A stretch of 64,000 bases of DNA from Amborella trichopoda (Eukaryota > Streptophyta > Magnoliopsida > Amborellales > Amborellaceae). Made by a program: the position numbers and the translations under genes. Positions 44,059 through 54,500 of this stretch are shown in pieces. The stretch lies in the NCBI RefSeq assembly GCF_000471905.2, contig NW_006496932.1:271623-335622 (forward strand), read 5' to 3'. The notes under the pieces are model-generated. The model saw only the letters and a program-made list of their open reading frames with translations. It did no database searches and was not told the origin of the DNA. Position 1 is the first letter of the stretch. Every line of letters begins with the position of its first letter.

Positions 44059-45230
44059 TACTTATGATGTGCTTATGCAAATGTATGTGTTTCTGTGTTT
44101 GAGTAATATACATGCTCTTTTTTATAAATTGACTTAATGTCACTCACCAAATTAGTTGAGTTCCTCTCAATTGGTATCATTTTGTGGTTTTTCTGTGAAT
44201 CTAGCTTGGTTCATGGTCACCAAATTACTGCAAAAAACTAGATAAGTTTGACGAAGTTTTGGAATATGAAGTTCTTTCCAAATTTCTCATAATAAGCAGA
44301 TAAGTTTGGGAAATTTACTTTAGATTATTTTTTCTAAACATTAAAATTGCTGTAAGTGTTCAGAATATTCATGCTTTGTTTTGTCTGTAACCATGAAAAA
44401 AGCAATCCAGCCAGATTACTTGGTGCAGGGGGGAGGTTGCATTTATTTTAAAAATTCTGGTGGGATGTCATGGACTTCCTGTTACATTCTCATTTGTGAT
44501 CGGTTTCATGAATAGTAGTTTCTATTTTTAATTATGGTTATGCTTGATGCGAACCAAAATTAGGTGCGAGAGTATTCAGTGAAAATTGAATGTGGCAGAT
44601 ATTTGTTAAGGACAAGGAATTTAAGATTTTGTTCTTTTCTCTGTGGGAGCACAAAAAGCTCTCCACCCAAACATACTTTTTCAATCATACGGTTAACCCA
44701 ATTATTATTTATGGGAAGTATATAAAACAAGTTTGCAAGGAGAACCTCTATGCACATGATAGGAAAATAGTCCTGAAATAGAGCATTTGTCATGCCTCAA
44801 AATATGAAGAATCTCTCCATTTGTTTGCTAAAGTTTCAAGCAAACTGATATTTTTATTGCCTCAGTTTCACCCCCACCAACAATTTCCAACAAAATCCAG
44901 AAAATTATATCCACGCGAAAGGGAGCATGCTACTCTCCAAATGTATTGGGACATCCACCAACACCAAAGCGATTGTTCGCATTTCGCTATTGTGGGACAC
45001 AAATCTCACTACGCGGCATGAGGAGCCAACAAGTCTAAAACTGTCGGCCATAGTTTTTTTTTTCTCGTGATGGTTGACTATTATGTAGTTAGTCACTAAT
45101 GCATGGCCCATATTTCAACCCTGCATTAGTCAAACATTATACTTATGCCGCCTAATTAAGTGTGATCGAACTTAGTCTAAATCCATGTTTCGTTTCCATT
45201 CAGCTATACTTTGATAATCCATCTTCCCAA
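44059..45230. other. intergenic, no gene seen
   Basis: AT-rich. It continues the flank of the CKS1-like fragment, then reaches the 3' side of the minus-strand PPR gene. Short open frames have no family features. Confidence 0.45.
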
Positions 45231-47690
45231 TCAGCTAAACTTAGTCTGAAGCCAGCTCTGCCCAGCTTCCTTTCTCATCATCCATGTCTTTCCAATTACT
45301 TCCCTTACCCACTCTGCTTCCTCCCACCTCCCATGGCTGGCATACAGGTTTGACAGAAGCACAAGTGTTGCAGGGTCATGAGGTTCTAACTTCATGATTC
45401 TTGCTGCAACTGCCAAACCTAGAGCAATGCAAGCATGAGTTTTGCAGGAGCTGAGCAATGACCTTAAAACCTCAAGCTCTGGCCCAAATGGCATCGACCC
45501 AGCAAATTTCACTGCTTCATTGAGCATTCCAGCTCGCCCTAGGGCATCAACAACACACGCATAGTGCTCCTCCTTGGGATTAATACCATATTCCACCTTC
45601 ATCCGCCTAAACCAAAACATGGTTTCATCAACCAGCCTGCCATGGCTGCAACCTGATAGAACTGAGAGAAAAGATACATGGTCTGGCTTCATTCCACATT
45701 CTTTCATCTTCTCGAAGAGGCCCAAAACCTCCTCACCATTCCCATGTCGGGCTTGGCCAGCAAGAATAGAGTTCCATATAACAATGTCCCCCTTTGGTGC
45801 CTCTTCAAAGCAAGAAACTGCCTTTTCTAGGCTTCCACATTTTGAATACATGTCTAGGAGACTGCTGGCTATGAAGGAATCAGTTTGGACCCCTGTTTTT
45901 ATGATTTGGGCATGGATCAACTTGCCTGTTTCCATGGCCGTCAGTTTAGCAGAGGCTGTGAGAGCACTGGCAAGAGTGAACTTGTTTGGTTTTGTGCCTT
46001 CACGCACCATCTTTACAAGCCAAATGAGGGCGTCTTGGTTATGATCGAGCTTAACGTGAGCTGAAATCAAGGCCGTCCAAGAAACAACATCAGGTTCAAA
46101 CATCTTACTAAAGAGTTCTATGGCAAAATCTAGGCGCCCACATTCTGCATACAGTGAAAGAAGAGCGGTTTCTACTTGTATATTGAGATCATACCCACAC
46201 TTGACTGCATAAGCATGAACTTGTCTTCCATGATTGATGAATTGTATGCTTGTACAACCAGCAAGAACACCTACACAGGCAACACTATCTGGTTTGACAC
46301 CATTGTCTCTCATTTTGGAAAATGTTCTCAGAGCTTCTACTGAAAATCCACAGTAGACATAACCTGAAAGGAGCGTAGTCCATGAAAGCAAATCGCACCC
46401 ACCTTGGATCTCATTGAAAGCTCTTACTGCATCATACATGGATGAACATTTCGCATACATATTTACAAGGGAATCCTGCACATCTATGTCATTTCCATAG
46501 CCAAGTCGCAGTACCAGTGAGTGAACTTGAACACCCATGTCCAAAGACTCAGATTCGGCACATAAGCCAAGCACACAAGCCAAATTGGAACCATCCACAG
46601 CCATGCCTGAATGATGTAGCCGATAAACCAATTCACATGCCTCCTCAAACCACCCATGGTCAGCATAGCCTGAAATTAAACTGGTCCAAGCCATCACATT
46701 CTGGGTCTGATAGTCATCTGTGATATTGAAAGCATCCCACATGGAGCCCACTCTAAGATACATTCTTACAAGAGAGTTCTCTATCATGACTTCATCACGA
46801 AACCCAGTCTTAACTATCAGTCCATGAATCAGCTCTCCATGTTTCGGTGTTTTCGAGTTACCAACTGCTGTTAATAAAGCAACTAGGCTAGCTCTCGCAG
46901 GTCGTGAAAAAGGGGAGGACATGATTTGCCTGAAAATTTGAAAAGCTTGTGCACAATTACCACTCTGAGCATGACAGGCAATAACAGTATTCATTATGAC
47001 CACATCCTTCAATTCCAACTCATCAAAAACCTTCAATGCTTCATGAATCTGATGCAAGTTACAGTAGAAATTGATAAGAGAACTGCCCACATGAATGTCT
47101 TGATCCAACTTGTACTTAATCAGAAGCGCATGTACCTGTGAACCTTGTGATAGATCATTACAACCAGTGCAAACCTTGAGCAAATTTGTCATGGTGAATC
47201 GATCAGGTATGGGCTGGCCTTGGGATAGCATCTTCTTAAACATGAGAAGTGCAGGAAGCACGAGGCCACACCAGATATAGCCAGAGATCATAGTATTCCA
47301 TGAGACTGTATCTCTTTCAGGAATTTGGTCAAACACCATTTCTGCATCTTCCAAAGCTTCGCATTTTGCATACATGTTCACGAGACTGTTCGATAGGAAA
47401 ACAGGTCGGGTTTCCATGGATTTGTGGATGTGAGCATGGAGACTTCTACCATTAGAGAGTGAATCAGTTTCTGCGCATATTTTTAGAAGATGAGCACACC
47501 TCTTCTCCCAATCTAAATATTGGGGAAACCCATAACAGTAATCCAATTTCAAATTTTGGGGAAGGCCATAATGAGGTTTGATCTTGGGCTGGCCACAGTA
47601 ATGAGAAGTCTGATAGAAGAGCACGGATAAAAAATGTGAGTATGTGGAGAGAAGCCTTAATGGCTTCCTCAGGGAATGGCCTGTCACCAT
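45231..47690 (-). CDS. PPR protein, PLS class, E type
   Basis: An intact, intronless minus-strand frame of 819 codons. The N-terminal 50-60 residues are rich in R, H, S and L, with few acidic residues, as in organelle-targeting peptides. About twenty PPR motifs in P-L-S order follow, with typical repeats such as NSLVNMYAKCEALEDAEMVF, SWNTMISGYIWCG, SSLLDMYSKCGSLEKAV and IWNSILAGQARHGNGEEV. The E-type end (LLSSCKTHACIALGLAVA, VLLSNLYASHGRWEEAEWVR, then RKEAGQSWLQTKFS) closes the protein. There is no DYW domain, so any editing role would need a DYW partner. The start at 47690 is the first ATG of the frame. A longer overlapping frame starting at 47745 is in a different phase. RNA target unknown. 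Likely plastid or mitochondrial. Confidence 0.93.
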   Translation of the reverse strand: MVTGHSLRKPLRLLSTYSHFLSVLFYQTSHYCGQPKIKPHYGLPQNLKLDYCYGFPQYLDWEKRCAHLLKICAETDSLSNGRSLHAHIHKSMETRPVFLSNSLVNMYAKCEALEDAEMVFDQIPERDTVSWNTMISGYIWCGLVLPALLMFKKMLSQGQPIPDRFTMTNLLKVCTGCNDLSQGSQVHALLIKYKLDQDIHVGSSLINFYCNLHQIHEALKVFDELELKDVVIMNTVIACHAQSGNCAQAFQIFRQIMSSPFSRPARASLVALLTAVGNSKTPKHGELIHGLIVKTGFRDEVMIENSLVRMYLRVGSMWDAFNITDDYQTQNVMAWTSLISGYADHGWFEEACELVYRLHHSGMAVDGSNLACVLGLCAESESLDMGVQVHSLVLRLGYGNDIDVQDSLVNMYAKCSSMYDAVRAFNEIQGGCDLLSWTTLLSGYVYCGFSVEALRTFSKMRDNGVKPDSVACVGVLAGCTSIQFINHGRQVHAYAVKCGYDLNIQVETALLSLYAECGRLDFAIELFSKMFEPDVVSWTALISAHVKLDHNQDALIWLVKMVREGTKPNKFTLASALTASAKLTAMETGKLIHAQIIKTGVQTDSFIASSLLDMYSKCGSLEKAVSCFEEAPKGDIVIWNSILAGQARHGNGEEVLGLFEKMKECGMKPDHVSFLSVLSGCSHGRLVDETMFWFRRMKVEYGINPKEEHYACVVDALGRAGMLNEAVKFAGSMPFGPELEVLRSLLSSCKTHACIALGLAVAARIMKLEPHDPATLVLLSNLYASHGRWEEAEWVREVIGKTWMMRKEAGQSWLQTKFS

Positions 47691-48146
47691 AATGGCAATG
47701 GCTAGTGAGACAATCAGGGACGATGATGAGAGTTTGTGTTTGCATGAGAGCTTTCTTCTCTCACCACCTTCTTTAATCTTATTTCTTCACCCCAATGTCA
47801 TTACCTTTTAATATTGCATGAAAACATAACCAGCTCAAGTGCAAGCCTTCATTGTTTTTGGTATTTTTTGGGGAATTGTATGCTATGAGAGCAATTAATT
47901 TTGGAATGAAAAAGGTTAAAATCATTTGGTAACCGTTGTGGTTTGGAGATTCAAATTTTGTGTTTATTTTAATTTGTTAAGATTTCATATCTAATGGTTA
48001 AGAATAAATGTGAACTCTTTGTAGCAAAAATAAATAGTCTTATAGTATATAATCGCTTTTTTCAATATTAAATAGTGATATTTTATTAAATGATAAATTA
48101 ACCAGTAAATTTATTATATATCTATCTTGTCTATTCCCTTATCTAT
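47691..48146. other. 5' flank of the E-type PPR gene, with an M2-like remnant
   Basis: The PPR 5' UTR and promoter should lie at 47691-47850. At about 47930-48060 there is a decayed M2 MITE (ATCTAATGGTTAAGAATAAA, then TTGTAGCAAAAATAAATAGT). No clear TATA box was picked out. Confidence 0.4.
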
Positions 48147-48702
48147 NNNNNNNNNNNNNNNNNNNNNNNNNNNNNNNNNNNNNNNNNNNNNNNNNNNNNN
48201 NNNNNNNNNNNNNNNNNNNNNNNNNNNNNNNNNNNNNNNNNNNNNNNNNNNNNNNNNNNNNNNNNNNNNNNNNNNNNNNNNNNNNNNNNNNNNNNNNNNN
48301 NNNNNNNNNNNNNNNNNNNNNNNNNNNNNNNNNNNNNNNNNNNNNNNNNNNNNNNNNNNNNNNNNNNNNNNNNNNNNNNNNNNNNNNNNNNNNNNNNNNN
48401 NNNNNNNNNNNNNNNNNNNNNNNNNNNNNNNNNNNNNNNNNNNNNNNNNNNNNNNNNNNNNNNNNNNNNNNNNNNNNNNNNNNNNNNNNNNNNNNNNNNN
48501 NNNNNNNNNNNNNNNNNNNNNNNNNNNNNNNNNNNNNNNNNNNNNNNNNNNNNNNNNNNNNNNNNNNNNNNNNNNNNNNNNNNNNNNNNNNNNNNNNNNN
48601 NNNNNNNNNNNNNNNNNNNNNNNNNNNNNNNNNNNNNNNNNNNNNNNNNNNNNNNNNNNNNNNNNNNNNNNNNNNNNNNNNNNNNNNNNNNNNNNNNNNN
48701 NN
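48147..48702. other. assembly gap (556 N)
   Basis: A run of N that cuts the plastid-derived rpoC1 copy just after the [14 protein letters not shown] block. Confidence 0.99.
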
Positions 48703-50950
48703 AATAGCCGAAGACAAGAGATTCATATAAGAAAACATAAGTAAACTGGCTTCCGCTTGAGCTTCCAAAGACAAAGGTACATGAACAGCCATCTGATGCC
48801 CATCAAAGTCTGCATTGAATTCCTTACGAACTAATGGATGTAAACAAATAGCACGTCCTTCCACTAGAATAGGTTGGAGCGCCTGTATGCCTAATCTATG
48901 CAAAGTAGGTGCTCTATTCAACAATACAGGGTGTCCTTCCATAACCTTTTGAAGTATTTCCCATACAATTGGTTCTTTTTCCCGAATTTTACTTTTAGCA
49001 ATTCCTATGTTGGATGCAACATGTTGTCTGATTAGACCACGAATTACAAATGTCTGAAACAACTCTATTTCTATTTCTCGGGGTAATCCACATCGATGTA
49101 ATGAAAGCGAAGGGCCCACCACAATGACAGAACGACCGACCCGTTTACCAAGTAGAGTCTCGCGAAATCTTCCCTCTTTGCCTTCAATTACATCTGAAAA
49201 AGACTTGCAAACTTTATTGTGACCGCCCCTCATTGGTTGTCCACGGATCCCATTATCAAGAAGTGTATCTACGACTTTTTTCTTGTACTAATTTTTCTTG
49301 ATACATCACTGACTGATTCCCCTGGCGTAGATCTACTTGTTGTTAATGGATCGATAAGAGTATTATTCCGATAGATAACTCTTCTATAGAGTTCATTAAT
49401 ATTCGAAGTCATTGGTTTACCCCCTCTATCTGAATGATTGGCCTCAACTAGGGAGGAAGAACTGGTAATAGGCACAAAACCATCCGTTCTGGTTCTACAT
49501 TTGTTCTAAGAATATGCTTAGCCAATTCCATTTGTCTAACCAAAAAATCCTTTCTTCTTATGATTTTTTTATCTTCCCATTCATTCTCAGCGGATCTTTC
49601 TTCCCGCAATTCCTTCCACTATACCAATGAACAATCTGTAATAATTCGCAAATCCGGATCGGCAAATTGTTCTCTGATAGCACCTGCTCCAATAGATATT
49701 TCTCTATTTCTAAATAGATTGAAGCATTAGGTAGTAAAAAAAGTGGGATGATGTATTTTCGAGATTGAATTTCATATTCGAATGAACCTCGTAATCGTAA
49801 GAAAGTGGGTTTTTTGGCTATGGGCCTAGCAAAAGAGAAATTGGGATAAGTTCCTATAGAATCCCCCCCTCAAAATCAGACGTGAAGGTTTCCTCTCATC
49901 TGGCTCAAGTAGTTGTACCAAATAAAGGGGTTCTCACTCCCAAATTTTACCCTAGACAAATCCCACAACTACTCCTTACTCAAGTTCTCGGTGAGGACCA
50001 ATCCATATTTCATTGATTCATCTCTTCTCCTCAATTACTCATTCAATTACGACAAAGTGGAATTATTGAGTAGTCTCCTTCCCTTCGAATGATGAATTCT
50101 CTTAAATTAAAAGAATACTTTGGAATTCATAAGGGATCCATTCGATCTTTTAGGTTCCTACTTCGCCTCGACGGTTATGCTATGGTGTCCCTTGAAGTGA
50201 AGCATACATGCGATGGATAGACTCCTGTAACCATGTAATATCTGCTTATTTGAACAGAACCTTTTTCTAAACTAAAAGAAATACAATGTCTGGTTCTAGT
50301 TCCACAAAAGATGCTTTTTTTACGAGGTACAAGAATTCCCTATTGATTGATTCGCTACGGAATCGACAATGGATCATTCCTCTTTCATTTGGAAGTATTG
50401 AATAGACCCATAATTCTGAGCTTCATGTTACTTCTCCTAAGAGACATGTCAGAGCTGGAGGCATCCCAATTGCATTGAACGGGATGACAGGTTTTCATTC
50501 TGAATCTGTAGAATTGTAATTTTGATCAAATCACACATCGCAGTATACTAGGCCTTCTAATTCTTTAAGAGCTTTATCTGAAAGATTCGTGATATAACTG
50601 GAAAGACGTTTCAAATACCATACATGAGTCAATGGACATGCCAGTTTGATGTATCCCATTTGATATCTTCATAGCTGAGAATCAATAGATTCGACTCCGC
50701 ATTGTTCACAAAATTTCAAGTCTTCTTTTTCATCCCCGATGACTCGGTAATTTCCACAAACACAAATTCCACTTTTGATAGGCCCACAGATTCTTTCACA
50801 AAACAATTCATCTTTTTCCGGTTTATTGCTTTTGTAATGAAAAGTATAGGGTTTTGTCACTTCTCCAACCATCTCTCCATTAGGTAGGATTTTGTTGGCC
50901 CAAGCAGTTATTTGTTGAGGAGAAACTAATCCAATTCGAAGTTGTGTGCA
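48703..50950 (-). pseudogene. rpoC1: nuclear plastid insertion: rpoC1 (RNA polymerase beta' N-terminal subunit)
   Basis: The minus strand runs through exon 1 ([12 protein letters not shown] at 50937 to GLVYCD at 50537), a group II intron and exon 2 (FSFARPI from 49839). Exon 2 has [41 protein letters not shown] and the catalytic block. In plastids rpoC1 makes part of the PEP polymerase. This copy is broken: a frameshift lies near 50690 in exon 1, others lie near 49720, 49470 and 49270, a short deletion removes residues in GKRV..GRSV, and the metal-binding NADFDGD reads NADFDGH (H codon 48796-48798). It begins a few codons inside exon 1 and lies between nuclear repeats, so it is a NUPT, not plastid DNA. 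The rest of the gene is lost in or beyond the gap. Confidence 0.93.
49840..50536 (-). other. rpoC1 group II intron retained in the NUPT
   Basis: It opens GTGTGATTTGATC after GLVYCD and ends CTTATCCCAAT before FSFARP, giving 697 bp. The domain V-like hairpin GAGCCAGATGAGAGG...CACGTCTG lies at about 49871-49908. Keeping the intron shows transfer as DNA rather than through spliced RNA. Confidence 0.85.
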
Positions 50951-51119
50951 CCTCAAAACTAAGTCAAAAATGTAATTTCAGTATCGTACGGTCTTGTGAT
51001 GATATGATAATTATTGCTACCCCTATGAAATTTAAAGTTTCATAAATAGTGGCTATCAAGCAAATCTATGAATACTTGAAATAGACAGTCTAGATAATGT
51101 GTTAGAAGCTAAACTATTT
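50951..51119. other. nuclear flank of the NUPT, MITE core remnant
   Basis: Carries ATAGACAGTCTAGATAATGT, the core also seen near 17840 and 18330. The bases AACTATTT at 51112-51119 are the left target duplication of the next element. Confidence 0.4.
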
Positions 51120-51624
51120 GAGAAAGCTTTCTATATTCTCCCTACAACATAGAAGTTGTATCCTCCCCCTTATCCAACCGTCTATTTTTTAATAGAGGGC
51201 TAAGATTGCCCGAATCATAATGTCACGTTTCTACACTATTTTATTTTTAATTTTTTTTCTATAAACTATTTTGACGTCAAATTTTGGACGCTCATTCCTC
51301 GCACTAACGAAAAAATATAAAAAAATATTTTCAATAAAATAAAATGACCAAAATACCCCTGAAAGATTCAAGGGGTATTTTGGTCATTATATTTTATTGA
51401 AAAATTATTGTTACTATCTTTTTATAGGTGCAGCCCAATGAGAAGATGGCACGTACTAAATTTCATATTCATAAAATTTGTATTAAAAAAACTAAAAATA
51501 AAATACTTTGAGACGTCGGATCTAAGATCAAATGGTGAGTGGCTCTCTTGATAAAAAATAGACGGCTGGATGGTAGGGGGAAGATAGAACTTCTATGTTG
51601 TAGGAGGACCATAGAAAGCTTTCC
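51120..51624. mobile_element. MITE with long inverted ends and a central hairpin, 505 bp
   Basis: Left GAGAAAGCTTTCTATATTCT and right (other strand) GGAAAGCTTTCTATGGTCCT begin inverted repeats of about 80 bp, including CTACAACATAGAAGTT and CCGTCTATTTTTT. AACTATTT flanks both sides (51112-51119 and 51625-51632), an 8-bp target duplication that points to a hAT-type or similar enzyme. It sits within an older MITE remnant. The 74-codon open frame at 51539-51763 is chance. Confidence 0.8.
51331..51400. repeat. perfect-type hairpin, 30-bp stem
   Basis: The arms 51331-51360 and 51371-51400 pair at 29 of 30 positions with a 10-base loop (GAAAGATTCA). The inner part is GACCAAAATACCCCT against AGGGGTATTTTGGTC. 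It is central in the MITE. Confidence 0.9.
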
Positions 51625-51632
51625 AACTATTT

Positions 51633-52914
51633 TTAGGACTAAAAATTATCTTTTTTCCATATTACTTCTGTGGTTTGCTCAAGGGAGTTGCTCTCTTGAG
51701 AGCGTGAAATCTTTTGGGCTAACTAATTTATGGGGTATTCATTCGATTGAATTTTTATTTTAAATTGAATTGTTAGAGATTATTTAAAAACCAATGGATC
51801 TAATATATTTTTAAGAGACGCAAAATAATCTCCCTGTAATAAAACTCTGAAAACTGATATATGGGCCTTTAAACGATTATGCATGGGCTGTTATATACAA
51901 ATACAATGTTATTTAACCATATTGATCTTAAATACATGTAACGGTCGTTATATCCTGACGGGCACAATTGAACAGGGGAGAATATATTATATTTGATTAC
52001 CTTTTTTTAAAAAAAATAAAACCATTGTGTTTAGCATAACTAAATGTAGTTTTTTTTTTTTGGGTGAGTCAGCAGGGACTAGGCAGAGGGCCCTAAGGAA
52101 AGTTTGGAACTTTTCATAAAAATTGACTATTGGGAAAATTATTTATACATCTCTACCTCAAAAATCCTACACATAGGATCCTCCACTTATTCTTTCAAAC
52201 CGACTTTCTTAGCCTATTTTTTTTTCAATTTAGCACGGGTCACATAGGTTCATTATTTTTTAGGAAAATGGTTTGATAGATTTGCAGCCTTATCAAAATA
52301 AGCAAAGCCTCACCTAATGACTTGTTGAAAATTGTAATTCAAGTGTTGGAAAATATTTACATTGATCATCTTGATTTTGAATATTGTGGTTGTGAAAAAA
52401 AGTTAGGATTTCAAACTTTAAAAAATGATGTATATTTTAACAAATTATCTAGATCGTCCATATTGTCTTAAAAATAAGTGTTCAAAGATTCACAAGATAT
52501 GTACGTCTATTTTAACTTTAAATTTTATTGTTGGTGTTGAAATTGATTTTAGAGTCATCATGAAGATTTTGAAAGTGCTTTTCAAACGAAGATTCAACTT
52601 CATCTATTTTTTTTTTTTTAATGCTTTGATTCTTCTTCTTTTTTTGCCCTTTATGCAAAGTTATTTCAACACGGTGTGAAACCAACTTGAGGCCATTTTT
52701 GTTCTAGATTGCCTAAAATTTCAATAAAATGGGTCGATGCAAAAAGGAACTTCGTATGAAAAAAAAATTTCAGTGCAAGGCCCTGTTGCACTTTTAGGTA
52801 AGAATGAATGTTGTTCTCCCTTCATTACTTTTGTGAAAGCAATTTAGATATAATTTAAGCTTCTTTGAGTGCATTTTATTAGGTGGATTTGTTCATCATC
52901 ATCGTAGCTTTTTT
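51633..52914. other. intergenic, decayed MITE
   Basis: 52270-52600 carries a drifted copy of the palindromic-end MITE group (ATTGATCATCTTGATTTTGA, TTATCTAGATCGTCCATATT). No gene seen. Confidence 0.4.
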
Positions 52915-53420
52915 TTAATTAATTGAGATCGGCTATATGAATCCTAGTCAGCCATTCTGCTCTATTAAGGGTCATACACTAAGTGAGGTCATAGTCTTTA
53001 TATCCTTTTGTCCTTTTTTATCATTTGAACTAACTTGTACTTCGTAACAGGTGTTGTGTTGGGTCTACGTTCAACTAAGTTTACTCTCTCTCATCTCATC
53101 GCCTCTTGGTGTCACACCTAACGTTTTCCGAATGGATTCATTTTGAATTCTATCCGTTCTTGTCTTACCACTAATCCATCTCAACATCATCATTTCCACC
53201 TAACTTTTTCCGAATGGATTCATTTTGAATTCTATCCCTTCATGTCTTACCACTCATCTATCTCAACATCATCATCTCCACTACACTCATTTGAAGCGTG
53301 TATTGTTTTTTGTTCACCCAATATTCCGTCCCAAAGCTCATCTCATAACTATCCTCTAAAACTTGCTTTTTAGCTTCATTGGTATACAATGATCACATGT
53401 AATTCCAAATGACGTGCATT
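52915..53420 (-). pseudogene. RTE-type LINE, C-terminal end of the ORF, degenerate
   Basis: On the minus strand, IPMKLKASF, GKTRTDRIQNESIRKTLGVT, then MTSLSV..IEQNG and a final block matching RAEWRKRIHVADP follow the order of the plant RTE-LINE C terminus. Many stops interrupt it. The DRIQNESI block is duplicated (units at 53117 and 53199, period 82 bp). It would be the 3' end of an element lying to the right, whose body is missing. Confidence 0.7.
53117..53280. repeat. 82-bp tandem duplication within the LINE fragment
   Basis: CCTAACGTTTTCCGAATGGA at 53117 and CCTAACTTTTTCCGAATGGA at 53199, with similar sequence through CATCTCAACATCATCAT. Confidence 0.85.
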
Positions 53421-53464
53421 TTTAGAAGTCAAAGCTCGGGAAATTGATGAGCATGTTTGCCTTT

Positions 53465-53662
53465 TTACCGGCATATTTGACTTTTGGAAGGCATGGGATT
53501 GAGAAGCCTGTCATCCCAAGAAAAGGAGATGGCAGGGCCCCCCAAGGAACCACCTTTCTTAACTTTTATTTGGAAGCCAAATGAACCATTCCTAGAAGCG
53601 TGAAGCACTTCTTGTAATGAAACGAGGAAGCAAAATACTGTCCAGAAGCGGCAGCTTCTCAT
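53465..53662 (-). other. small open frame, unrecognised
   Basis: A 65-codon frame whose first 20 residues are hydrophobic (FWTVFCFLVSLQEVLHA), so a signal-like start is possible. No family match comes to mind and no adjacent exon was seen. It may be an exon fragment or chance. Confidence 0.2.
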
Positions 53663-54360
53663 GACTTTGAGATAGAGAAAATGAGATTGAATGGTGTAGC
53701 CTCTGACTTACCTTAAGACTTTCTTTCTGTGGCTGTTATTCAGTGAGGGGAGCCAACTTAAGTGAGGCTAGTGTTTTAAAACCGAGTGATTTAAATTGAG
53801 AATCGCCTATTCGGACCGAGAATTGGTTGAGACTGAATCGATTCGTTGGAAGGTATCAAGTCCCGGCCCAATTCCCCTTAAAATCATATCTTTCATATTC
53901 TTTTTCTTTTTATTCATGAAAAGTGACAGGAAAAGGAAGTTCAAAGAAATCATTGAGGGCTCCTAAGAACACATATATCTTATTATTGGGACTATTTCAT
54001 TCTTGAAATCTTTCTTTATGATATGGCTGAAATTCTAGCTTACCAATAAAAAATGAAACAAACGGAGAACAAGATGTTTAAAGGCAGAGAGAGGATAAAG
54101 ATGAGGAAAAAAAAAAGGTCACTAAAACCTTTACAGTGACGAGTTCACTTGTAGTTGATTTTTTTGTTTTGAATTTTAATATGAAACTCAATTAATAAAT
54201 AAAGAATTGAGAAGAGCAAGGATGACAAAATTACATAGATAAGTTGATGTTCTCTCCAAATGTTGTATTCTTTACTGGTATGCACACTGTTAGATCTCTT
54301 TCCTCATACCTTCATATCCAAAATTTACAATTTAATTTTTCTTCTTTTTACTGGTCGTAG
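53663..54360. other. intergenic, no gene seen
   Basis: AT-rich. ACCGAGTGATTTAAATTGAG... near 53780 contains CGGACCGAGAATTGG-like repeats that may come from a hAT end, but no partner end was found. Confidence 0.35.
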
Positions 54361-54500
54361 TATATTATATGATCCGTCTCTTAATTTTAGTGTTGAGACA
54401 ATGTCGATTTTTTACGGTCACCTCTGGGAGCATATTATAAGATTCATCTCTTAATTTTAATGTTGAGACACTGTCGATTTTTTACTGGTATGCACCTCTA
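54361..54500. repeat. 70-bp tandem duplication
   Basis: GATCCGTCTCTTAATTTTAG (54371) and GATTCATCTCTTAATTTTAA (54441) each lead into TGTTGAGACA and GTCGATTTTTTAC. Confidence 0.8.

Noticed and set aside
45574..46044. A 156-codon plus-strand frame opposite the E-type PPR gene
   Set aside because: An antisense shadow of the PPR reading frame with no features of its own.
48139..50956. rpoC1 as a functional gene or plastid contig
   Set aside because: Frameshifts, the NADFDGH change and nuclear repeats on both sides show a decayed nuclear copy.
53465..53662. Small secreted protein gene
   Set aside because: Only a hydrophobic start supports it; no family, no neighbouring exon, and the frame is short enough to be chance. 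Kept only as a low-confidence open frame.
53770..53870. hAT terminal repeat near TAGTGTTTTAAAACCG
   Set aside because: No partner end and no target duplication found.
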